Shown here piece after piece: positions 6,993 to 13,243 of a stretch of 13,243 nt of DNA. The notes below the pieces were generated by a model. It saw only the letters and a program-made list of their open reading frames with translations, made no database searches and was not told the DNA's origin. The stretch is from CAYSLC01 sp964431545. Lineage in GTDB: Bacteria; Desulfobacterota; Desulfobacteria; Desulfobacterales; JAABSP01. Location: positions 1-13,243 of the forward strand of contig CAYSLC010000153.1 of assembly GCA_964431545.1 (NCBI GenBank). The letters are read 5' to 3'. The position numbers and the translations under genes were made by a program. The first letter of the stretch is position 1. Each line of letters opens with the position of its first letter.

Positions 6993-9695
6993 TCAGTTGT
7001 ACGGCTCGAACTCCTTATCCTCTTCCTTCTCCATTCTCAGGAGCACCCCGCTGCCCGGGATCATGGGCCTCCGACGTTGTTCCGCCGCCGGTTCGGGGGC
7101 GGCGGCGCGCCGGCGATCCCGGCGGCCCCGCTCCGTCGCGACGGATTCCGCTTTCACCTGGAAGTAGCCCACCGCCTGGGTGAGGGACTCCGCCTGGGCG
7201 TCCAGCTCCTCGCTGGTGGAGGCGAGTTCCTCGGTGGCCGCGGCATTCTGCTGGATCACCGTCTCCAGTTGCTGGATCGACTCGTTGATCTGCCGGATGC
7301 CGCCCGACTGTTCGGCGCTCGCCGCGCTGATCTCCATCACCAGATCGGAGGTCTTCTGGACCGCGCCCACCACCTGGCTGATGCGCGACCCCGCCTCCTG
7401 GGCGATCTGGACGCTCTTGTCGGCCAGGTCGAGGATCTGCCGGCTGGCGCTCCGGCTCCGCTCCGACAGCTTCCGGACCTCGGAGGCGACCACGGCGAAC
7501 CCCCGGCCGTGCTCCCCGGCCCGGGCCGCCTCGATGGCGGCGTTGAGGGCCAGCAGATCGGTCTGCCGGGCGATCTCCTCCACCACGTTGATCTTGTCGG
7601 AGATGGTCACCATCGCCTTGACCGTCTTCTCCACCGAGGCGCCCCCCTCCACCGCGTCCTCGGCGGCCTTCTTGGCGATCGCCTCGGTCTGCCGGGCGTT
7701 GTCCGAATTCTGGGTCACCGTGGCGCTGAGTTCCTCCATGGCCGTGGAGACATCCTGGATGCTGGAGGACTGCTGGGACGCCCCCTCCGAGAGCTGCTGG
7801 GCGCTGGAGCTGACCTGGGAGCTGCCCATGGTCAGCTGCCGGGCCGACATCTGGATGGAGGAGGCCATTTCCGAAAGGTTCTTGACCATGAACCGGAGGG
7901 TCTCCATCAATTCGTCCCCGTCCGAGCGCTTCTCGATGGTCACCGTCAGGTCCCCGTCGGCGATGAGGCCGGCCAGGCGCACGATGTTGGAGGAGGCCGC
8001 GATCAGCAGGTTGAGGTTCCCCTTGATCTCGTTGAAGTCCCCCTTGTACTCCCGCTGGAGCGATTCGGGGATCTCCCCCCGGCTGACCCGGGCGATGTAG
8101 TCCGCCGCCACCTGGAGGGGCTGGATGACGGCGTCCAGGGTCCGGTTGAACCCTTCGATGACCCGCCGGTATTCCCCCTTGTGCCGCTCGGGATCGGACC
8201 GGGTCTCCAGCCGGCCCGCCACCGCCGCCTCCACTAGGCTGTCCGCGTCGCTGATGAGCAGGGAGACGGCCCGGCCGGCGGTCTCCAGGCTCTCGTTGAT
8301 CTTCCGGATCAGCATGCCGGCCGACTCGGTGTGCTCGTTGGTGGGGCCCAGGTCCACGTCGAACTCAAGGTTCCCGTCGGCCAGCTTGTGGAGGTTTTCG
8401 GCCAGCCGGTCCACTTCCCCGCGGAGGTACTCCTGGAGGGCGGTGGTGGCGGTGATGTCCTGGATCACCTCGATCTGGCCGATGTTGACGTTCTCCCGGT
8501 TCCTGAGGTAGGCGACGTCCACCTGGAAGTTCTTGTCGAGCCCGGGCTGCTTGAAGTAGGAGGTGGGGGTCCCCTTTCTGAGCATCATGATGCCGCACTT
8601 CTCCGTGCGGCAGATGTCCGCGTTCCAGTTGTGGCACGGTTTGCCCATGACCTCCTCCCGATTGAGGCCGGTGATCTGTTCGGTGGCCCGGTTCATGAAG
8701 GTCCAGTTCATGTCCATGTCGGTCACTGATACCGGAAAGGGGATGGCGTCGATGATCGATTCGTACCAGAACGCCTTCTCCTCGGCCTCCGTCTTCAACC
8801 GGTTGAGCTGGGTGATGTCCTGGACCACTTCGATGTGGCCCACCCTGTCCCCCGATGGATCGGTGAGGTAGGCGGCGTCCACCTGGAAGTCCCGTTCCAG
8901 GCCGGGCTGGGTGAAGTAGGAGGTGGGGGTGCCAGCCCGGAGCATGGCGATGCCGCACCGCTCGGTGCGGCAGATGTCGGCGCTCCAGTTGTGGCACGGC
9001 TTGCCGAGGATCTCCTTGCGCCTGAGGCCGGTCACCTTCTCGCTGGCCTGGTTGATGAACGTCCAGTTCATCTCCATGTCGGTGACGGAGATGGGAAAGG
9101 GGATGGCGTCGAGCATCGACTCGTACCAGTAGGCCCGATCCTCGGCCTCCTGTTTCATCCGGTTCTGCTGGGTGATGTCCTGGACCACCTCGATGTGGCC
9201 GATGTACTCGCCCTTGCGGTTGTGTAGGTAGGCGGCATCCACCTGGAAGTCCTTGTCCACCCCCGGCTGGGTGAAATAGGAGGTGGGCTTTCCCGCCCTG
9301 AGCATGGCGATGCCGCACCGCTCGGTGCGGCAGATGTCCGCGTTCCAGTTGTGGCACGGCATGCCGAGGACCGCGTCCCGGGTCAGCCCGGTCACCTCCT
9401 CGGAGGCTTTGTTGATAAAAGTCCAGTTCATCTCCGGGTCGGTGACCGACAGGGGAAACGGCAGGGCGTCGAGGATCGCCTCATAGAGCTGGATCTGTTC
9501 GGCCATGTCGGCCACCAGGGCGTTGACGTTCTCCGCCAGGGTCCGGGCCTCCCCCTTGAGCCCGACCACGTCGATACGGGCCTCGTAGTCCGATGCGGCG
9601 ACGGCATCCCGAAGATCCGCCAGTCTGTTCATGACAGGGGTGGGGACATGATTCCCCATCAGTAGATTTTTCATTGCCGTTGCGGGCGATGGCAT
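6993..9695 (-). CDS. Soluble methyl-accepting chemotaxis protein with three tandem PAS domains, 900 aa
   Basis: Cytoplasmic chemoreceptor: no membrane segment is visible. Order: a HAMP-like N-terminus (about 17-65), three PAS repeats at about 70-175, 190-295 and 310-415, several HAMP-like modules (about 425-605, with recurring GxLE, GRLE and GDLTV turns), then the coiled-coil signalling domain (about 610-845) with the conserved hairpin tip around QTDLLALNAAIEAARAGEHG (711-730) and GFAVVASEVRKLSERS. Each PAS repeat contains CHNWNADICRTERCGI or a near copy, giving C-x7-C-x4-C triads at C114/C122/C127, C234/C242/C247 and C354/C362/C367, which suggests a metal, iron-sulfur or redox site (inference). 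The tail ends EEDKEFEPYN behind a basic linker, possibly a tether for CheR/CheB. AAAGGAG lies 6 nt before the ATG. It should signal to CheA/CheW arrays; no such genes are here. A hybrid kinase lies 180 bp upstream on the same strand. Confidence 0.92.
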   Translation of the reverse strand: MPSPATAMKNLLMGNHVPTPVMNRLADLRDAVAASDYEARIDVVGLKGEARTLAENVNALVADMAEQIQLYEAILDALPFPLSVTDPEMNWTFINKASEEVTGLTRDAVLGMPCHNWNADICRTERCGIAMLRAGKPTSYFTQPGVDKDFQVDAAYLHNRKGEYIGHIEVVQDITQQNRMKQEAEDRAYWYESMLDAIPFPISVTDMEMNWTFINQASEKVTGLRRKEILGKPCHNWSADICRTERCGIAMLRAGTPTSYFTQPGLERDFQVDAAYLTDPSGDRVGHIEVVQDITQLNRLKTEAEEKAFWYESIIDAIPFPVSVTDMDMNWTFMNRATEQITGLNREEVMGKPCHNWNADICRTEKCGIMMLRKGTPTSYFKQPGLDKNFQVDVAYLRNRENVNIGQIEVIQDITATTALQEYLRGEVDRLAENLHKLADGNLEFDVDLGPTNEHTESAGMLIRKINESLETAGRAVSLLISDADSLVEAAVAGRLETRSDPERHKGEYRRVIEGFNRTLDAVIQPLQVAADYIARVSRGEIPESLQREYKGDFNEIKGNLNLLIAASSNIVRLAGLIADGDLTVTIEKRSDGDELMETLRFMVKNLSEMASSIQMSARQLTMGSSQVSSSAQQLSEGASQQSSSIQDVSTAMEELSATVTQNSDNARQTEAIAKKAAEDAVEGGASVEKTVKAMVTISDKINVVEEIARQTDLLALNAAIEAARAGEHGRGFAVVASEVRKLSERSRSASRQILDLADKSVQIAQEAGSRISQVVGAVQKTSDLVMEISAASAEQSGGIRQINESIQQLETVIQQNAAATEELASTSEELDAQAESLTQAVGYFQVKAESVATERGRRDRRRAAAPEPAAEQRRRPMIPGSGVLLRMEKEEDKEFEPYN
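8451..9488 (-). repeat. Triplicated 360-bp PAS-encoding repeat
   Basis: The three PAS units recur with an exact 360-bp (120-codon) period: matching blocks begin at 8581, 8941 and 9301, where GATGCCGCAC and TGCGGCAGATGTC reappear at the same offset with few substitutions. Similarity at nucleotide level, including the linker helices, indicates repeated internal duplication or continuing gene conversion rather than three old domains. The third copy lacks a final linker. Confidence 0.85.
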
Positions 9696-9757
9696 GGGTG
9701 ACTCCTTTCACTTCAAATCGACGACCCTCCGGAGAGGGCCGGTAAGAATTCAACGGG

Positions 9758-9780
9758 CGACGATGAACCCTTCATCGTCG
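9758..9780 (-). repeat. Perfect 10-bp hairpin upstream of the chemoreceptor
   Basis: CGACGATGAA (9758-9767) and TTCATCGTCG (9771-9780) are perfect inverted repeats with a 3-nt loop. No T-run follows on either strand, so it is not a classical terminator. It would sit at the 5' end of the chemoreceptor transcript if the promoter at 9792-9821 is used, as an operator or an RNA-stabilising stem (inference). A smaller stem, CCCTC/GAGGG, lies at 9725-9738. Confidence 0.6.
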
Positions 9781-9791
9781 GGAAAACTGGA

Positions 9792-9821
9792 AATTTAACC
9801 ACCGCCCTCGGGAAAGATCAA
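9792..9821 (-). promoter_or_regulatory. Candidate promoter for the chemoreceptor gene
   Basis: On the minus strand TTGATC (9816-9821) precedes TAAATT (9792-9797) by 18 nt; each matches the sigma70 consensus at 4 of 6. Transcription would start just before the hairpin at 9758-9780 and give a leader of about 90 nt. The match is modest, but this is the only AT-rich spot in the 180-bp gap. Confidence 0.35.
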
Positions 9822-9875
9822 GCCAAAAATCGATTCGTCCATTCGCACGACATCCCATGAAGGTTTCAGGGTTAC

Positions 9876-11726
9876 CTACCCCCGCCGGCCCGCCTCTTCG
9901 TAGTCGAGGGCCGTCCGGACGGCCCGGGCCAGTTCCCCCCGGATCACGGGCTTCATCAGGTATCCGGAGAACCCCTGGGCCGAGGCCCGCTCCGCGTCGA
10001 TCCCGTCGCTGTACCCGGTGCAGATGATCAGCGGGATCTCCGGCCGGATCTCCCGGAGCCGCCTGCCGAGCCGGTCGCCGGTCATGTTCGGCATGGCCAT
10101 GTCGGTGATCACCAGGTCGAAGTCATCGGGCCGCTTGTGAAACAGGGCCAGGGCGTCCAGGCTGCTGTACCGGACCGTCACCCGGTACCCCAGGCGGCAC
10201 AGAATCTGTTCCAGCATGTCCACCACCACCGCCTCGTCGTCCACCACCAGCACCCGCTCCGTGCCCACGGGCAGGGGCTCGTCCGCGGGGGGCGCCTCGG
10301 CCGGCGCCTCCATGGAGATCACCGGGATGTGGACATGGAACGCGGAGCCCGCCCCCTTTTCGCTCTCCACGGTGATGAACCCGCCGTGCTCCCGGATGAT
10401 CCCGTGGACCACGGCGAGGCCGAGTCCGGTCCCCTTCTCCCGGTCCTTGGTGGTGAAATAGGGATCGAAGATATTGGCGATCAGGTCGCCGTTCATCCCC
10501 ACTCCGGTATCCCTGATGGTGAGCCGGGCATAGGATCCGCTCCGGGCGTCCGGAGAGGCGGCCGCCTCGGCCGGCCCCACCTCCGTCTCCGACAGGCGGA
10601 CCGTCAGGACCCCGCCATCGGCCGTCATGGCGTGGTAGGCGTTGGTGCACAGGTTGATGATCACCTGGTGGATCCGGGTGGGATCGGCGTGGACGGGGCG
10701 GGTCCGGTCGATGTCGGCGTCGATGCGGATCGACGCCGGTATGGTGGCCCGGAGCAGCTTCAGGGATTCCTTGACGATGGGTTGCATCGAGACCGGTTTC
10801 ATCTCGACCCCCGATTTCCGGCCGAAGACGAGGATCTGCTTCACCAGCTCCTTGGCCCGGAGCGCCGCCTTGAGGATCTCCTCGATGGCGCTTCGACCGG
10901 AACTCTCCGGGGGGAGATCCTCGGCCGCCATCTCGGCATACCCGATGATCGGAAAAAGGAGGTTGTTGAAGTCGTGGGCGATCCCCCCGGCCAGGGTCCC
11001 GATCGCTTCCATCTTCTGGGCCTGCCGGAGCTGTTCCTCCAGCCGGAGGCGCTCCGCCTCCGCCCGCTTCTGCTCGGTGACGTCGGTGACCACGGAGATG
11101 AAGCCCGCCGGATCCCCCCCGGCGTCGCGCTTGTAATCCCAGTCGATATGGAGGTCGATGATCGCCCCGTCCTTCCGGAGGTTCCGGGCGACATACCGGG
11201 TCGGCGGCGGGTGTTCCCCGACCACGCTCGTAAAATAGGCCCGTTCGTTTTCCTTTGCCTCTTCCGAGAGGCTGTGGTCCCAGACCCGGGTCCCGATGAG
11301 TTCGGCGGGCCCGTATCCCATCAAGCGGTGGTAGGCGTCGTTTGCGAAGACGATCCTCCCTTCGAGGTCGACCTCCTGGATACCGTGGGGGATGGTCTCC
11401 ACCAGGGTGCGGTATTGGGCCTCGCTCCGCCGCAGGGATTCCTCGATCCGTCTGCGCGCGGCCATATCGCGGTCCAGGGCGAGGCTCTGCTCTTCCACCT
11501 CCCCCTCCAGCCGTCGCCGGGCCCGGCTCAGCTCCTCCATGACGGCCCGGAGTCGATAATTCCGGACGCCCAGCAGGAGACCGAACCCGCCGCCGGCGAG
11601 GAAGGGGACCAGAAACCCCTTGGGGATCAGGGGGGCTCCGATGGCCATTTTCTGGAATATGGAGAAGAAGCACAGGGCCGCGGCCCCGGTGAAAAACGAG
11701 AGGGATAGTCGTTGCCAGTGGGCCAT
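9876..11726 (-). CDS. Hybrid PAS histidine kinase with C-terminal receiver domain, 616 aa
   Basis: Membrane-anchored sensor kinase. Two hydrophobic segments at about 9-25 and 36-54 form a short hairpin with almost no periplasmic loop, so sensing is probably cytoplasmic or in the membrane. A coiled coil (about 56-100) leads to a PAS domain (about 100-218, from EAQYRTLVETIPHGIQEVD to VVTDVTEQKRAE), then AHDFNN (H251), the N-box NLCTNAYHAM (N362), DTGVGM (406-411), FDPYFTTKDREKGTGLGL, and after an Ala/Pro-rich linker (472-489) a receiver domain with VLVVDDE (D496/D497), the phosphoacceptor D542 in VITDMAMPNMTG and K592. The receiver has no output domain, so it either passes phosphate on to another partner or tunes the kinase. 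AGGAG lies about 12 nt before the ATG, a long spacing, but no better start is in frame. It lies upstream of the chemoreceptor on the same strand, which has its own possible promoter. I see no convincing promoter for this gene. Confidence 0.92.
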   Translation of the reverse strand: MAHWQRLSLSFFTGAAALCFFSIFQKMAIGAPLIPKGFLVPFLAGGGFGLLLGVRNYRLRAVMEELSRARRRLEGEVEEQSLALDRDMAARRRIEESLRRSEAQYRTLVETIPHGIQEVDLEGRIVFANDAYHRLMGYGPAELIGTRVWDHSLSEEAKENERAYFTSVVGEHPPPTRYVARNLRKDGAIIDLHIDWDYKRDAGGDPAGFISVVTDVTEQKRAEAERLRLEEQLRQAQKMEAIGTLAGGIAHDFNNLLFPIIGYAEMAAEDLPPESSGRSAIEEILKAALRAKELVKQILVFGRKSGVEMKPVSMQPIVKESLKLLRATIPASIRIDADIDRTRPVHADPTRIHQVIINLCTNAYHAMTADGGVLTVRLSETEVGPAEAAASPDARSGSYARLTIRDTGVGMNGDLIANIFDPYFTTKDREKGTGLGLAVVHGIIREHGGFITVESEKGAGSAFHVHIPVISMEAPAEAPPADEPLPVGTERVLVVDDEAVVVDMLEQILCRLGYRVTVRYSSLDALALFHKRPDDFDLVITDMAMPNMTGDRLGRRLREIRPEIPLIICTGYSDGIDAERASAQGFSGYLMKPVIRGELARAVRTALDYEEAGRRG

Positions 11727-11835
11727 GGGACGGTTTATCTCCTGCGATCCGGGTTTTCGGGGCGGTTCCGATCGGCCATGATCCCCATTAGATACCCGAT
11801 TTGTCCGTCAAAGCCAAGAGCGGTTTGGACCGAAG

Positions 11836-11868
11836 GCCGCTTTTCGGGGCGTAACCGGGAAAAGCGGC
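11836..11868. repeat. Perfect 10-bp inverted repeat in a divergent intergenic region
   Basis: GCCGCTTTTC (11836-11845) and GAAAAGCGGC (11859-11868) are perfect inverted repeats around a 13-nt spacer, inside the 270-bp gap between the hybrid kinase (-) and the 139-aa gene (+). The arms lie 110-130 bp from either start codon. There is no flanking T-run, so a protein-binding site or a structured leader is more likely than a terminator; the role is inference. Confidence 0.55.
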
Positions 11869-11996
11869 GCCGTGCCCCGGCGCCGGCATGGAGCCGGTTT
11901 CTTCGACCGCGCTCTTCGGGACGCGATCGGCTGTGGATTCCGGGGATGATCCGTGGTAAAAAAGTCGGCGACCGATAACTCGAACAGGAGGTACCA

Positions 11997-12416
11997 ATGG
12001 GCGTTGCAATGCGGGTTTTTCTGATCAACGAGGATGACACTTTCAAACGCATTTCCATGGCGCTGTACAAACGCTTGACGGACCAGGACCCGAAAGCGAC
12101 CCTTCCGGAATACAGGAACTCCCGCATCCGTTGCGCCGAGATCATCGTGGAGTTGGAGAACCGGGTGCCGGTTACCGTCAACCGCGCGATCTACAGCTTT
12201 CTTCAGTTCGACGCCGAAGGGAGAATCGACAAGGCCTACCTCGAGGAGGTGGGGAGGGTAATCGCCGAGATGATGAGCGCCTTTTCATCCTTCGGGGAGC
12301 CCGATAACGTGATCCACGCCTCCAGCAAGTTCGCCCGGAAACGGTTCCAGGATGAATTCTGTTGGGAGCCTTCCAAGGAGCTTGAGCTGGCACTGTTCGA
12401 GGAGGCGATGAAATGA
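11997..12416 (+). CDS. Conserved-looking hypothetical protein, 139 aa
   Basis: I do not recognise the family. The protein begins MGVAMRVFLINEDDTFKRIS, a beta strand then an acidic turn and helix, is mainly charged and probably soluble, has no signal peptide or membrane segment, and contains three-residue periodic helices in its second half (EEVGRVIAEMMSAF and KELELALFEEAMK). A stretch around ENRVPVTVNRAIYSFLQFD looks like a strand-rich core. The start is very well supported by AGGAGGT 4 nt before the ATG at 11997; a second in-frame ATG at 12009 has no such site. It is transcribed away from the hybrid kinase. Remnants of an Rpn-like gene follow directly after its stop. Base composition drifts lower in GC from here to the right edge, compatible with a transferred segment, but function cannot be stated. 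Confidence 0.75.
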   Translation: MGVAMRVFLINEDDTFKRISMALYKRLTDQDPKATLPEYRNSRIRCAEIIVELENRVPVTVNRAIYSFLQFDAEGRIDKAYLEEVGRVIAEMMSAFSSFGEPDNVIHASSKFARKRFQDEFCWEPSKELELALFEEAMK

Positions 12417-12420
12417 GGAT

Positions 12421-12558
12421 GATTGTGGAAAGAGATGAAAATGATGGATGTCCTTGAAGTGGCGCGAGAGCGCGGTGACGTTGAAGGATATTCTGGCGGA
12501 GCGGGATCGGGAGGCGGCGGAGTTGGGGCGGTTTATGGTGGAACTGGGGTATGAATGA
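12421..12558 (+). pseudogene. Decayed remnant of an Rpn-like gene
   Basis: The block TGGATGTCCTTGAAGTGGC (12445-12463) is identical to 13109-13127 in the intact gene downstream, and similarity continues from about 12421 to 12487 with small indels. In one frame it reads MDVLEVARERG, as in the intact protein (MLDVLEVAREKG). In another frame it ends AAELGRFMVELGYE and then a stop at 12556-12558, which looks like a plausible C-terminus of such a protein. The repetitive KG tail between these parts is missing and the frame is shifted, so this is a fragment left by deletion. It begins 4 bp after the stop of the 139-aa gene. Confidence 0.6.
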
Positions 12559-12594
12559 CAAGGGGTGGCGCAACGACATTACGGGGAAAACCTG

Positions 12595-13243
12595 ATGGAG
12601 AGCAAAAACGGCGGCCAATACGCGCAGAATTACCATGGGAACCTTTTTCACATGGAAGAACAGCGGAACCTTTCGTTGTCGGATCTGTACCGGTCCGCGG
12701 CGTACCACTTTTTAGGAGCCAAACAGTGGGGAGCGAACATCACGGACATTGTATTGGCGTCGGGAGATGTGTATTCTGGAGAAAAGGTCGTTGCCACCCG
12801 CAGCGGCAAATACGCGCCGATCGTAATCGATTTCAGCCGGCGGGACGGGCAAAAACGGCTGGCGGAAATCCGCCGCATGGTGGAAGAAGGCGATTTCGAC
12901 AACTGGCTGGAACTGGTGTTTCTGCCGCTGTTCGGCAGGGAAACCGGCGCGGCTAGGGCCGAACTGGTGGAGCGGGTCATCCGGTTCGAGACCGAGCTGT
13001 TTCACGCGAAGCGCCTGTCATCCAAAATCCTGGCCGCGACGCTCATCATGTCCAATAAATTGATCGATAAAGAACGGATCAAGGAATTGTGGGAGGAAAT
13101 TAAAATGTTGGATGTCCTTGAAGTGGCAAGAGAGAAAGGTGTGGAGGAAGGCATCGAGAAAGGAATACAGAAAGGAATCGAGAAAGGAATACAGAAAGGA
13201 ATCGAGAAGGGAAAATCGCTGGGCATTCAGGAGGGGAAAACCC
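12595..13243 (+). CDS. Rpn-like (recombination-promoting nuclease / putative transposase type) protein, 5' part
   Basis: An open frame of 216 codons runs off the right edge. It starts MESKNGGQYAQNYHGNLFHM, contains YRSAAYHFLGAKQWGANITD (32-51), a strand-rich middle (YAPIVIDFSRRDGQKRLAEI, 73-92), WLELVFLPLFGRETGAARAE and SKILAATLIMSNKLIDKERI, then LEVAREKG and a repetitive tail of EKGIQKGIEKG units. The tail and the LEVAREKG junction resemble C-terminal tails of Rpn / PD-(D/E)XK family proteins, but I could not place the classical nuclease residues, so the activity is uncertain. The ATG at 12595 has GGGGAAAA about 5 nt upstream. Rpn proteins are known to promote RecA-independent recombination; whether this one does is inference. 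The decayed copy at 12421-12558 suggests repeated duplication at this locus. The 3' end lies beyond the window. Confidence 0.65.
   Translation, partial: MESKNGGQYAQNYHGNLFHMEEQRNLSLSDLYRSAAYHFLGAKQWGANITDIVLASGDVYSGEKVVATRSGKYAPIVIDFSRRDGQKRLAEIRRMVEEGDFDNWLELVFLPLFGRETGAARAELVERVIRFETELFHAKRLSSKILAATLIMSNKLIDKERIKELWEEIKMLDVLEVAREKGVEEGIEKGIQKGIEKGIQKGIEKGKSLGIQEGKT
13153..13212 (+). repeat. Perfect 24-bp tandem repeat in the Rpn-like gene tail
   Basis: Units built from the 12-mers ATCGAGAAAGGA and ATACAGAAAGGA alternate without change at 13153-13176 and 13177-13200, with a third half-unit at 13201-13212 carrying one substitution. It encodes IEKG/IQKG octads. Identical copies in coding DNA are prone to replication slippage, so tail length may vary between strains. 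Confidence 0.8.

Noticed and set aside
8633..8648. TGGCACGGTTTGCC resembling a sigma54 -24/-12 promoter
   Set aside because: The spacing between the GG and GC elements is too short and the sequence is the antisense of a conserved PAS motif within the chemoreceptor.
11789..11811. TTGACG and TATCTA on the minus strand as a hybrid-kinase promoter
   Set aside because: The spacer is only 11 nt, too short for a sigma70 promoter.
12435..12554. A 39-aa open frame starting MKMMDVLEVARERG as a small gene
   Set aside because: After the first 12 residues it becomes Gly-rich because it is read in the wrong frame; the Shine-Dalgarno abuts the ATG. It is part of the decayed Rpn-like copy.

Overview
This 13.2 kb window of GC-rich DNA reads as an accessory, signalling-rich stretch of a bacterial chromosome. 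Several features suggest a Desulfobacterota (deltaproteobacterial) host: hybrid and PAS histidine kinases with the HE/DFNN-type H-box, a cytosolic multi-PAS chemoreceptor, a short B-box-like zinc protein, and an Rpn-like gene ending in a KGIEKG-type tail. This is inferred from family resemblance; no rRNA or tRNA gene is present to fix taxonomy.

Left part (1-3633): the 5' end of a minus-strand exported, substrate-binding-like protein runs off the left edge (1-264). A long apparently non-coding stretch follows (265-732), holding a promoter for each direction and a 12-bp palindrome. A 66-aa Cys/His-rich zinc protein (733-933, +) has a strong sigma70-like promoter. Convergent to it is an 888-aa superfamily II helicase (967-3633, -) that unusually carries two hydrophobic, membrane-like segments behind its motor domains.

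Centre (3634-6946): a compact divergent promoter region separates the helicase from a two-gene unit, a secreted LivJ-type substrate-binding protein (3886-5031) followed 10 bp later by a membrane PAS histidine kinase (5042-6946). The kinase appears to start at a rare CTG codon. No permease or ATPase gene is present, so the binding protein may be a ligand-sensing partner of the kinase rather than part of a transporter.

Right-centre (6993-11726): on the minus strand lie a soluble chemoreceptor with three near-identical 120-aa PAS repeats, each with a C-x7-C-x4-C motif (6993-9695), and upstream of it a hybrid histidine kinase with a C-terminal receiver domain (9876-11726). Neither CheA/CheW nor a DNA-binding response regulator is encoded in the window, so outputs must lie elsewhere.

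Right end (11727-13243): a 139-aa unknown protein with a near-perfect Shine-Dalgarno, a decayed remnant of an Rpn-like gene, and a related but intact Rpn-like gene that runs off the right edge inside its repetitive charged tail. The remnant and the intact gene share a 19-bp identical block, which points to past duplication and loss. The most unusual items are the helicase with membrane segments, the cysteine-bearing triplicated PAS module and the binding protein/kinase pair.
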